From a bacterium (GTDB lineage: Bacteria; Patescibacteriota; Gracilibacteria; UBA4473): 54,705 nt of DNA. Below are positions 7,603-15,422 of this stretch, one piece after another. Location: contig JABGQW010000008.1 in NCBI GenBank assembly GCA_018648585.1, forward strand, positions 1-54,705, read 5' to 3'. Every line of letters begins with the position of its first letter. Position 1 is the stretch's first letter. The notes below the pieces were generated by a model, which saw only the letters and a program-made list of their open reading frames with translations, did no database searches and was not told the origin of the DNA. A program made the position numbers and the translations under genes.

Positions 7603-10092
7603 ATGAAGAAATTTTTCGTGTTGATTTTTCTTTTTCTTGCAGGAAATGTTTTTGCTGTTCGTGATATTGTGATTTCTGAAATCGCTTGGATGGGCACCGA
7701 TTTTTCGGCGAATGACGAATGGATTGAACTCCAAAACGCAACTTCAAATTTTGTAGATTTGACCGGATGGACGCTGATTTCTGCGGACGGATCGCCGTCG
7801 ATTTTGCTCGCGGGACAAATTGCTGCGAACGGATTTTTTCTCCTCGAGCGCACCGACGACACGACCACCTCGGTTGCTGCCGACCAAATTTACACCGGCG
7901 GACTTGCAAACATCGGCGAGGAACTTATTTTGAAAAATACTTCCGGCACCGAAATTGATCGCACGCCAGCGGGCGTGTGGGCTGCGGGCGAAAGTTCTGT
8001 TCCAAAAAAAACGATGGAACGCGCGGATTTTTCTGCGGACGGAACTCTTTTTGAAAGTTGGCAAACATTTCTCCAAAACTCCGGAACGGCGATCGATGCT
8101 GGCGGCGCGCAAATCCTCGGGACGCCGCGCGCCCCAAATTCAGTTTTTTCTCCGCCACCGCCGAGTCTCGCGTTTGTCTCCGCGCTGGCGAGTGCGCAGA
8201 TTTCCGAAATTTGTCCGGTCGCGATTGGCGGCGAATCTGAGTGGTTCGAATTTTCGATCACCGCGGACGGCGCGGTGGATTTGACGGATTTTCAAATTTC
8301 AAACGGTGGTGCGCCGAAAAATTTTTCCACTGGAATTTTGACGCTCGGATCGGGCGGAACGCCGATTTCCGATTCTGCGCGCGCGGACGCCGACGGGATC
8401 GTGCGCCCGATTTTGCAAAATTTCGCTACCTCCGAAATGGTCTCGCTCCCGGCGGGAAATTTAATTTTTCTCCCCGCGGTGGCGGGCGAGCCGATGTTTT
8501 TTTCGTTTTCTCCGTCGATTGTTTCGCTTTCGGACGGTGGCGGAAATTTGGGAATTTTTGACAGTTCCGGAAATTTGCTCGACCAGATTCCGTTTCCCGC
8601 GACAAAATCCGGCACGGCGGACGGGATCGCGTACTCGGAGATTTGGAATCGGCACGTTTTAAAATCTGACACGCTCTGGCCGCAGGTTTCCTCCGAAAAT
8701 TTTCCGACGCACACGCGCGGATTTTCGAATTCGGTCGCACCGACTTTTCCCGACGACATCGAATTTGTGATTTCAGAATTTTCTCCCGATCGCGGCGATC
8801 CGCAGCCGGAAACCGATTTTGTCGAATTGATCGTTCGTTCGAGTTTTGAAAATCCGGCGAATCTCAAAAGTTTCGAACTCAAACACAACGGGACGCGGCT
8901 CGTTTTTTTTCCGAATAATTTTTTCGTCTCGTCGGGCGACCGGATCGTCGTCGAACTTTCTGGTGCGGAAACTTTTTCCCACGAAAATGGAGTGCACACC
9001 GTCGGCTCGCTCGTCGAAAATTTGTCGTCCGGATCGGGAACGCTGGAGGCGATTCTTTTTTCTGGCACGAGTTGGGAAATTTTTCCAGAATCTGGTGCGG
9101 ATCCGATCGCGGATTTTGTCTGCTGGAAAAATGAAACTTTGAGTCAAATTGAGTCCGAGCGCGTCGCGAAAAATTTTCCCCAAAACTGGAACGACGACTG
9201 TCTCGAAATTTCCAATTTGATCGCGAACGAGTCGCGCGCGCGGCACGAATTTTCGATCGATTCTGGCACGGTCGCGGATTTTTTTCGGCATTTTCTCGGG
9301 TCGCCGGGCGCGGGAAATTTTGATCCAAATCCGGCAAATTCTCCGCCGATTCCGAACATCAAAGTTCAGGGTACCGCGCGGCTGCACGAAACATCGTTGA
9401 ATTTTACCGGGTTCGATTCGGCCGATCCGATCGGCACGACCAGCGATCCGGACGGTGCGGCAGATTTGAAAAATTTTCAGTGGACGATCGACGGCAAAAA
9501 TTGCGGCGATTTTTCCACGGATTTTTGGGAGTGGCGAAAAGTTCGCACGGGTGAAAAAACCTGCGCGGAAGAAAGTTCGAATCCAAATCCCGACCGCGTT
9601 TATTTTAATTTTGACGCAAAAGAATTTTTCGAAATCACGCTCGCGGTTTCAGATTTTTCCGGTGCGAGCGCGTCGATTTCCGCGCAGATGAATCGGGATC
9701 CGTTCGGCGTGGGCGGTGCTCCGAACGTTTTTGATGCGTCGCTCAAAAAATGGATCGCGAAAGAATTTTCCAAAAAATCACAAAAAAATTCGGAAAAAAA
9801 ATCGCCCAATCCCAACCACCCAAATTTTGCGGCGGACGAAACTTTTTTTTCTGATTTTCTCGCGGTCGTGGATTTGAAAAAATTGCAGCAGTCGATTTCC
9901 AAAAAAACTCCGCCGCACCAGCCGCGCGTTTTTTCCGCGGAAGTTTCCATCAAAAAAATTTCAGAACCCGAAATTTCGTTTTCCAAAAAAATTCCAAAAA
10001 CGTCCGGACGACGAAAATTTTCTCCGGCGCAGCGACAACAAATTTCCAAAAATCTCGGGCTGGTTTTTACTCTGCCGGCGACAAATTTTTGA
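7603..10092 (+). CDS. Large secreted protein with lamin-tail domains
   Basis: An 829-residue exported protein: signal peptide at residues 1-18 (KKFFVLIFLFLAGNVFA), then lamin-tail (LTD) domains starting near residue 20 (VISEIAWMGT...EWIELQN), near 197 (AQISEICPV...EWFEFSI) and near 387 (FVISEFSPDRG...DFVELIV). A PKD-like beta domain with paired cysteines lies around 600-700, and a Lys/Ser/Pro-rich tail follows. LTDs are beta-sandwich modules often found on cell-surface proteins and nucleases; no nuclease motif is seen here. ATG at 7603 was chosen over TTG at 7600. The end overlaps a convergent membrane-protein gene by 26 bases. Confidence 0.85.
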   Translation: MKKFFVLIFLFLAGNVFAVRDIVISEIAWMGTDFSANDEWIELQNATSNFVDLTGWTLISADGSPSILLAGQIAANGFFLLERTDDTTTSVAADQIYTGGLANIGEELILKNTSGTEIDRTPAGVWAAGESSVPKKTMERADFSADGTLFESWQTFLQNSGTAIDAGGAQILGTPRAPNSVFSPPPPSLAFVSALASAQISEICPVAIGGESEWFEFSITADGAVDLTDFQISNGGAPKNFSTGILTLGSGGTPISDSARADADGIVRPILQNFATSEMVSLPAGNLIFLPAVAGEPMFFSFSPSIVSLSDGGGNLGIFDSSGNLLDQIPFPATKSGTADGIAYSEIWNRHVLKSDTLWPQVSSENFPTHTRGFSNSVAPTFPDDIEFVISEFSPDRGDPQPETDFVELIVRSSFENPANLKSFELKHNGTRLVFFPNNFFVSSGDRIVVELSGAETFSHENGVHTVGSLVENLSSGSGTLEAILFSGTSWEIFPESGADPIADFVCWKNETLSQIESERVAKNFPQNWNDDCLEISNLIANESRARHEFSIDSGTVADFFRHFLGSPGAGNFDPNPANSPPIPNIKVQGTARLHETSLNFTGFDSADPIGTTSDPDGAADLKNFQWTIDGKNCGDFSTDFWEWRKVRTGEKTCAEESSNPNPDRVYFNFDAKEFFEITLAVSDFSGASASISAQMNRDPFGVGGAPNVFDASLKKWIAKEFSKKSQKNSEKKSPNPNHPNFAADETFFSDFLAVVDLKKLQQSISKKTPPHQPRVFSAEVSIKKISEPEISFSKKIPKTSGRRKFSPAQRQQISKNLGLVFTLPATNF

Positions 10093-11059
10093 TCGGAATC
10101 ACGCGTCCGAACGGATCGCTCGGAAAATCCACGACGCGGATGTCCTGCACGATTGCGTCGTGATTTGTCGAAATATTTTGAAACACGTTTTCGAGCACGA
10201 CGCGGTACGAATCGATTTTTCCCCACAAAATTTCGCGCGCCTCGGCCTCGATCGAAAATGCCAGTTCGTTTTTTTCCGCTTCAATTTTCTGCGCCAAAAA
10301 TTCTTCGAGTCCGGTTGGATCCGATTTCGAAAGTGCGGTGACAAACTGCGACTCGGCCGCCTGCGCGACAGTTTTTTGTTGCGCGGCACGATTTGAAAAT
10401 TCGGTTCCCTGCGCGACGAGCGATCGCTGCAGCGGCGCGGCGGATTCGAGCAGCCGATAAATTTCTCCGCTGAGTTTTTCCAATTTCATCGAACGGATCG
10501 CCGCTGAGTTTCCGTCGATTTGCTGCGCGAACGGAATTTCAAAAATCGATTCGGTTTTTTTTGTCCAATTTACGGCGTCGGCGAGCGTGCCGGAGATTTC
10601 TCGCAACCGATTTTTTTCCAACCAATAATTCCAGCTGGCGGTGGAGCTGACCAGATTTTTTTGTGGTGCGACTTGGATCGTGGCGATTGCAGGGACGACC
10701 AGCTTTTCGGGTGTTTCGACGGGGACGGATTTTTCCGGTTCGTTTTTTTGTTTTGCCGCAGATTCTGTGGCGACAGGTTTTTTGCTGGATTCGATTTTCA
10801 AAATATTCGAATGATCTCCGCCCCAAATCATCCAGGCGATTCCGCCGAGAATTCCCAGCACGACGGCGATTTTGAGCGTTCCCCAGAGGATGTGTTGCAC
10901 CAACCAAAAAACGTCGCCGTCGGTTTCGATTTCAAGTTCGTCATTTTCCTCCGAAATTTCGAGCGGATTTGGCGTTTCGGCGAGCGGTTTTTTCACGGTT
11001 TCCGCCGGCGTTTTCTCCGGTGCGGAAGTTATCGCTTCGGAAATGGATTTTTCGGTCAT
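10067..11059 (-). CDS. Single-pass membrane protein, unknown function
   Basis: A 330-residue protein with an acidic, Pro/Glu-rich cytosolic N-terminus (residues 1-50), one transmembrane segment at about 55-82 (ILWGTLKIAVVLGILGGIAW), a Lys/Pro/Glu linker, and a helical extracytoplasmic domain of about 200 residues with likely coiled-coil stretches (QQKTVAQAAESQF, EFLAQKIEAEKNEL). There is no signal peptide. It lies 31 bases downstream of ruvC and reads in the same direction, so it may belong to the antitoxin-toxin-ruvC transcript. Not recognised as a named family. Confidence 0.75.
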   Translation of the reverse strand: MTEKSISEAITSAPEKTPAETVKKPLAETPNPLEISEENDELEIETDGDVFWLVQHILWGTLKIAVVLGILGGIAWMIWGGDHSNILKIESSKKPVATESAAKQKNEPEKSVPVETPEKLVVPAIATIQVAPQKNLVSSTASWNYWLEKNRLREISGTLADAVNWTKKTESIFEIPFAQQIDGNSAAIRSMKLEKLSGEIYRLLESAAPLQRSLVAQGTEFSNRAAQQKTVAQAAESQFVTALSKSDPTGLEEFLAQKIEAEKNELAFSIEAEAREILWGKIDSYRVVLENVFQNISTNHDAIVQDIRVVDFPSDPFGRVIPIKNLSPAE

Positions 11060-11090
11060 CGAGGGATTTTACCACAATTTCTCAGAAACT

Positions 11091-11561
11091 TCAATTTTCC
11101 AAAAGTCGAACGGTTCGCACGGCAAAAAATGCCGCTGCGATCGCGTCTGTCGCGTCGTCGAGTTTCGGATTTCGATCGAGCCCAAAATTGAGTCGCGCCA
11201 TTTTTTGCATTTCGGATTTGTTCGCCGATCCGTTTCCCGTGAAACTTTTTTTGATTTCGACGGGTTTTGGTTCGACAATTTGGCAGCCCGCTTTTTTCGC
11301 CAAAAAAATTAGAATTCCGCGCGCCTCGGCGACCTGGATTCCGGTGGTGATATTTTGCACAAAAAATAAATCCTCGATCGAAACGACGTCAGGATTTTCC
11401 GTTTTCAAAATTTCTTCAAAATCGCCTGCGAGTTCCACGAGTCGATCCGCCAGATTTTTTCCCGGTTCGGTGCTGATCACGCCGAATCGTCCGAGTTTTT
11501 CGTCGTCCAAAATTGCGAATCCGCACCGTCCGTACCCGGGATCAACGCCGAGGATTTTCAT
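11091..11561 (-). CDS. ruvC: RuvC, crossover junction endodeoxyribonuclease
   Basis: Holliday-junction resolvase with an RNase H fold that works with RuvAB. The 156-residue length is typical. The four catalytic acidic residues can be placed: D7 (GVDPG), E63 (SIEDLFF), D136 and D139 (DDATDA). The conserved QVAEARG segment and the Lys/Glu-rich loop before the last motif are also present. Its ATG overlaps the TGA of the upstream toxin gene (ATGA), so it appears translationally coupled to a toxin-antitoxin pair rather than to ruvA and ruvB, which are not in the window. Confidence 0.95.
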   Translation of the reverse strand: MKILGVDPGYGRCGFAILDDEKLGRFGVISTEPGKNLADRLVELAGDFEEILKTENPDVVSIEDLFFVQNITTGIQVAEARGILIFLAKKAGCQIVEPKPVEIKKSFTGNGSANKSEMQKMARLNFGLDRNPKLDDATDAIAAAFFAVRTVRLLEN

Positions 11562-11848
11562 TTTGCGAAATTTTTTAGTTTTTCATAAAAATTTTCTCGC
11601 GAATCCATCAACAAAAAAACGAGTTCATTTTTTTCATCATTTTGCGTGTACGCGACGCGATACGAATTCCCGAGAAAATCAAATGCAACGCTGCGAATTT
11701 GATATTTTCGAAACGGATGTTCGAGCAATTTTCCTGCGGTCGGATCCGCGATAATTTCGTCGACTTTTTCCTGAAAAATTTTCCGGACTTTTTGATCCGA
11801 AAGTTTTTGCAAAAATTTTTGGCATTTTCGATGAAAAATCGTTTTCAT
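11558..11848 (-). CDS. RelE/ParE-type toxin
   Basis: A 96-residue basic protein with the pattern of RelE/ParE superfamily toxins: two N-terminal helices rich in Lys/Phe, an IIADPTAGKLLEHPFRKY turn, and beta strands IRSVAFDFLGNSYRVAYT and ELVFLLMDSRENFYEKL. Members are either mRNA endonucleases or gyrase inhibitors; which one cannot be decided here. The gene overlaps the antitoxin by four bases (ATGA) and overlaps ruvC by four bases at its other end. Confidence 0.8.
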   Translation of the reverse strand: MKTIFHRKCQKFLQKLSDQKVRKIFQEKVDEIIADPTAGKLLEHPFRKYQIRSVAFDFLGNSYRVAYTQNDEKNELVFLLMDSRENFYEKLKNFAK

Positions 11849-12069
11849 TTTTTCGAAAAAATCTGATCATATTTCACAAAATTTTCTCCCGCTTCGTAAT
11901 CGAGGAGCGAGTTGAGGACTTGGTTTTGAAACTCCACGTCGACCGGCTCGAGTTTGAAAATTGGTTTTGAGCGTTTTACGACAGTGATCGAAACGCCTTT
12001 TTCGACGAGTTTTTGATATTTTGGAAAATCCTGCCGGAAATTTTTGGAAGAAACGACAATCGTGTTCAT
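11845..12069 (-). CDS. Phd/YefM-type antitoxin
   Basis: A 74-residue protein whose N-terminal half matches the Phd/YefM DNA-binding fold (TIVVSSKNFRQDFPKYQKLV, then VSITVVKRSKPIFKLEPV). The C-terminal 25 residues are acidic and would wrap the toxin. It is the first gene of the overlapping antitoxin-toxin-ruvC block and would be expected to repress its own promoter. The upstream 130 bases are A/T-rich; no operator can be assigned with confidence. Confidence 0.78.
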   Translation of the reverse strand: MNTIVVSSKNFRQDFPKYQKLVEKGVSITVVKRSKPIFKLEPVDVEFQNQVLNSLLDYEAGENFVKYDQIFSKK

Positions 12070-12149
12070 TTTTTTGAAAGTTACACCGAGAGTCTATTTT
12101 AAAATATTCTAAAAGTCAAACTTCGGGAAATTGAAATTTCCAAATTTGT

Positions 12150-12181
12150 AAAAAAAGCCAACTCGCAAAAGTTAGCTTTTT
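12150..12181 (-). terminator. Intrinsic terminator of the receiver-like gene
   Basis: Read on the minus strand: AGCTAACT, short loop, AGTTGGCT, then a run of seven T. One U-G pair in the stem favours the minus-strand reading. Confidence 0.75.
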
Positions 12182-12205
12182 TCTTTTATTTTTCCGCATC
12201 CCGAA

Positions 12206-12607
12206 CTATTTTTTAAGCATTTTCTGAATTGTTTTGTGAATGTTACTTGTGAATTCTGGTTTCATTATAAAACAGGTTTTTTTGGACAATTCCCCATCAG
12301 GATGACTTGTTCCCAATAAAATAATTGGAAGATCGGGATGTTTTTCCCGAACTTTTTTTGCAAAAAATATTCCAAATTCCAAGCCATTATTTGATTCGCG
12401 GGTGTCGTTCGGCGTCATATTCTCTGTTGGCATTGCGTTGTTACAGAGAACTGCATCAAATGAGCCGAAATCTTGCGTGAGTGCTTCAACGACCTTATTC
12501 ACAAAAAGGACTTCATAGCCGTATGTGTCTTTAAAATCATTTCCTAGCTCGGTAGTTCCTCCAGTGGAACGAAAAACCATCAAAAGTTTTGTTTTTTCAT
12601 TTTTCAT
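12206..12607 (-). CDS. Pseudo-receiver protein (response-regulator fold, phospho-Asp replaced)
   Basis: A 133-residue single-domain protein that fits the CheY-like fold: strand KLLMVF at the start, AVLCNNAMP where the phosphoacceptor strand normally reads D-x-x-M-P, ILLGTSH with the switch Thr at T100, and FIMKPEF with the conserved Lys at K116. The acceptor position is N56, not Asp, so normal phosphorylation is not expected. No output domain is attached. It is a stand-alone transcription unit with a structured leader and its own terminator. Codon use is more A/T-rich than that of neighbouring core genes. Function unknown. Confidence 0.65.
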   Translation of the reverse strand: MKNEKTKLLMVFRSTGGTTELGNDFKDTYGYEVLFVNKVVEALTQDFGSFDAVLCNNAMPTENMTPNDTRESNNGLEFGIFFAKKVREKHPDLPIILLGTSHPDGELSKKTCFIMKPEFTSNIHKTIQKMLKK

Positions 12608-12628
12608 AACATTTTCGTTTTAATTAAT

Positions 12629-12682
12629 AATTTTAGACCTGGATTTCAGTTTTTCGTGAAACCGAAATCGCGGCCTAAAATT
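12629..12682 (-). promoter_or_regulatory. Long hairpin in the leader of the pseudo-receiver gene
   Basis: Two nested arms of 11 bases each (12629-12639 with 12672-12682; 12642-12652 with 12659-12669) are separated by a 2x2 internal loop and closed by a six-base loop. Each arm has one non-Watson-Crick position, and both become G-U pairs only when read on the minus strand. The hairpin ends 21 bases before the ATG. Confidence 0.7.
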
Positions 12683-12846
12683 ATCTTTGGGAGCGAAAAG
12701 TAAAAGAGCAGTGTTGCAAATCGTGAAAAATTTCCGTTGAGCAAACGATGTTTTTTTACAAAGTTTTTACGGGAAAGTCAAATTCTTGAAAAAAGAGATT
12801 TCGATTTTTATAGGTTTTTTCCAAACTTTTTCTCGCAATCAAATGA

Positions 12847-12869
12847 GATCCCTCGTTTTATTCGGGATG
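12847..12869. repeat. REP-like short palindrome
   Basis: GATCCCTCG, a short A/T loop and CGGGATG form a small palindrome of the type dispersed between bacterial genes. It lies in the 295-base gap between glmS and the pseudo-receiver gene, which otherwise holds only the leader hairpin. Confidence 0.4.
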
Positions 12870-12902
12870 AAATTCCACCAGCCGCTCATCCTTTGCGGGG
12901 TG

Positions 12903-14660
12903 TCATTTCACCGTCACCGATTTCGCAAGATTTCTCGGCATGTCGGGATCGAGTCCTTTCAAAATCGCGAGATGGTACGCCAACAGTTGCACTGGGATGA
13001 TCGATGCGATCGCCTGCGCGCCGTTGCAGTCGGGGACGCGGAGCCATTCGTCAAAAACATCCGCGCGCGTCGGTGCAATTCCGATGATTCGTGCGCCGCG
13101 CGCTTTGAGTTCCATCGCATTCGAAATTGTTTCCGAATCGTCGCCCAGCACGAGACACGGGACGCGTTTTTCGATCAGCGCGATCGGGCCGTGTTTCAAT
13201 TCTCCCGCAGCAAATCCCTGTGCGTGAATGTACGAAACTTCCTGGATTTTTATCGCGGATTCGAGCGCCATCGGGTACAGCGCGCCGCGACCGATGATGA
13301 ACATATTTCGGCGGTCGACAATTTTTTCTGCAATCGCTTCGACGTATTCCGCGTACCGCGGATTCAAAAGATCGTTGATCGAGCTGGCGGTGGATCGCAA
13401 AATTTCTCGTCCGCGATTGATCGATCCGGGACGAATATTTTCTGCGTCGGCGTACGCGAGCAAAAAACACAACGCCATTTGCGCGGTGGCGGCTTTTGTC
13501 GAGGCGACAGCTTTTTCCACGCCGGCCTGGATCGGCAAATGAACGTCCGCGATCCGTGCGACCGACGAAGTTTCGACGTTTGTGATTGCTAAAATTTTCG
13601 CGCCCACTTTTTTTCCGCGTTCCAAAATTTCCAAAACATCGGCGGTTTCTCCGGACTGGCTGATCGCGATCAGCGCGGTTTCTTCGTTCACAAATTTTTC
13701 AAAACTCGGCATCTCGCCTGCCGGCACAACGTTGATTTTTCGTCCGGAAATTTCTGCGAAAAAATATTCTGCGGCGGAAGTAACTTTGTGCGCCGTTCCG
13801 CACGCGATGAAGTACGCGCCGTTCGATTCTTGCAGGAGTTTGACTGCTTTTTTCAACAGTTCGTCGTCGTGATTTATCGCCCGCGCGATCGTGTCTTTTT
13901 GGTCAAAAATTTCTTTGATCATAAAATGTTCGAACTCGCCTTTTTCCGCTTCTTCGATTTTCCAATTGACGGTGATGTCGCGTTTTGTGATCGGATCGCC
14001 GGTTTTCAAATTTGAAAAAATAGCGGTCCCGCCAGAAATGTACACCATCTCGTTGTCGTCGAGATAATTGACAGTGTTGGTGTACTCCAAAAACGCCGGA
14101 ATATCCGACGCGATGAATGTTTCCGTTTTTCCCCGTCCCAAAATCAGCGGACTTCCGCGGCGTGCGGCAAATAATCCGGGAATTCCTTCGACCATTACGA
14201 GAATCGCAAATCGACCGACAATTTTTTTTGCGGCCTCGCGGATTGCTTCGTCTGGTTCGAGCCCTGTTTCCAAAAGTTCGTCGAGCAGCGCGGCGATGAC
14301 TTCGGTGTCGGTTTCCGATTTGAATTTTTCAGCGCCGATTTCTTTTTTTACTTCGAGAAAATTTTCAAAAATCCCGTTGTGCACGAGCGTGATTTTCCCA
14401 AATTTGTGCGGATGTGCGTTTTCGTTCGTGACGCCGCCGTGCGTTGCCCAGCGCGTGTGCCCCATCGATTCCGTTGATTTGCCGAAATCCTTTTTCACGC
14501 CTGAAATTTTTCCGATTTGTTTTTCAATCGAAATTTTCCCCGCGTCGCGGATCGCGATTCCCCACGAGTCGTACCCGCGGTACTCGAGTTTTTTTAACCC
14601 TTTCAAAACGATGTTTCCGGCGGTTTCCCGCTCTCCCGAAATCGCAAAAATTCCACACAT
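12903..14660 (-). CDS. glmS: Glutamine--fructose-6-phosphate aminotransferase (isomerizing)
   Basis: Makes glucosamine 6-phosphate from fructose 6-phosphate and glutamine, the first step to UDP-GlcNAc and peptidoglycan. The 585-residue product has the class II glutaminase domain with catalytic Cys2 (MCGIFAI), the YRGYDSWGI and GHTRWATHG loops, then two SIS domains (ISQSGETADVLE; GRGALYPMALESAIKIQEVSY, HGPIALIE) and the C-terminal PRNLAKSVTV signature. It is slightly shorter than the common 600-610 residues. No ribozyme or riboswitch is apparent upstream; a tRNA gene lies about 110 bases away. Confidence 0.96.
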   Translation of the reverse strand: MCGIFAISGERETAGNIVLKGLKKLEYRGYDSWGIAIRDAGKISIEKQIGKISGVKKDFGKSTESMGHTRWATHGGVTNENAHPHKFGKITLVHNGIFENFLEVKKEIGAEKFKSETDTEVIAALLDELLETGLEPDEAIREAAKKIVGRFAILVMVEGIPGLFAARRGSPLILGRGKTETFIASDIPAFLEYTNTVNYLDDNEMVYISGGTAIFSNLKTGDPITKRDITVNWKIEEAEKGEFEHFMIKEIFDQKDTIARAINHDDELLKKAVKLLQESNGAYFIACGTAHKVTSAAEYFFAEISGRKINVVPAGEMPSFEKFVNEETALIAISQSGETADVLEILERGKKVGAKILAITNVETSSVARIADVHLPIQAGVEKAVASTKAATAQMALCFLLAYADAENIRPGSINRGREILRSTASSINDLLNPRYAEYVEAIAEKIVDRRNMFIIGRGALYPMALESAIKIQEVSYIHAQGFAAGELKHGPIALIEKRVPCLVLGDDSETISNAMELKARGARIIGIAPTRADVFDEWLRVPDCNGAQAIASIIPVQLLAYHLAILKGLDPDMPRNLAKSVTVK

Positions 14661-14768
14661 TTTCGAGTGGGATTGTGCGGAAATTTGCAGGGAAAGTCAA
14701 AAATTGTTGAAAAAGAAATGATGACTTTTTTCTCTAAAATTCTTGCAGTCCGTTTCGATGAGTTTTTT

Positions 14769-14844
14769 TGGTAGGCCAGGTGGGAGTTGAACCCACTACC
14801 AAGGCGTTATGAGCGCCCTGCTCTAACCGGTGAGCTACTGGCCT
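14769..14844 (-). tRNA. tRNA with CAU anticodon (Ile2 or elongator Met)
   Basis: A 76-base cloverleaf with encoded CCA. The acceptor stem AGGCCAG/CTGGCCT pairs perfectly, the anticodon stem is GGGCG/CGCCT (one wobble) around CTCATAA, and the T arm is GTGGG-TTCAACT-CCCAC. The CAU anticodon fits elongator tRNA-Met or the tRNA-Ile that is modified by TilS to read AUA. The TGG-type variable region resembles Ile2, but this is not decisive. Confidence 0.9.
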
Positions 14845-14870
14845 GTTTCAAAAAAATCATCCAGATTGTA

Positions 14871-15422
14871 TCAGAGTTTTATTTGAAAAAAATAAAAAAT
14901 CATGCCGGCAACTTCGCGCCAGAAAAAATAAGATTCTTTCAAATACCGTCCGCGCTGGTATTTTGCTGCGTGGAGTTGTGTGTCGAGATCGAGTCGCCAC
15001 GCGAGAAGTTTGATTCGTGCGAGATGAAAATCATTTGAAATTAAAATGTACGATTTTTTTTGATCGAGATGCTTGAGTGTTGCCAGCGTATTTTCGCCTT
15101 TGAAATCTTGAGAAATTTTTTCTTCTTCCACTCCTGCGGCGAGCGCCATATTTTTCATCACATCCGGCTCGCGATCCGCACCCGAAAAGATGAGACAGTC
15201 GGTCGCGCCTTCAAAAAACAAATCAATTCCGGATTGTGTTCGATCTGCGAGCGCGTGACTCGGTCTCAACCCGGGCCACACTGCTGCGCCAAAAACGACA
15301 GCACAATCGGCTTCTTGCGTTGCAGCGTGATTGTAATTTTCTCGGACAAAAATTGCAGCGCCACCGATTGCCAAAATCGAGGCGATGATCGCGACGAGAA
15401 GTGATTTTTGAATGAATTTCAT
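14871..15422 (-). CDS. YdcF/SanA-like DUF218 membrane-anchored protein
   Basis: A 183-residue protein with an N-terminal signal anchor (residues 6-26) and a DUF218 domain. Seen motifs: ADCAVVFGAAVWPG near residue 38, a LADRTQSGIDLFFEG helix, LIFSGADREPDVMKN, and the His-containing ILISNDFHLARIKLL. DUF218 proteins such as SanA and YdcF act at the cell envelope, with suggested nucleotide or lipid-carrier substrates but no settled reaction. Its start overlaps the topA stop by four bases, so it is probably cotranscribed downstream of topA. Confidence 0.85.
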   Translation of the reverse strand: MKFIQKSLLVAIIASILAIGGAAIFVRENYNHAATQEADCAVVFGAAVWPGLRPSHALADRTQSGIDLFFEGATDCLIFSGADREPDVMKNMALAAGVEEEKISQDFKGENTLATLKHLDQKKSYILISNDFHLARIKLLAWRLDLDTQLHAAKYQRGRYLKESYFFWREVAGMIFYFFQIKL

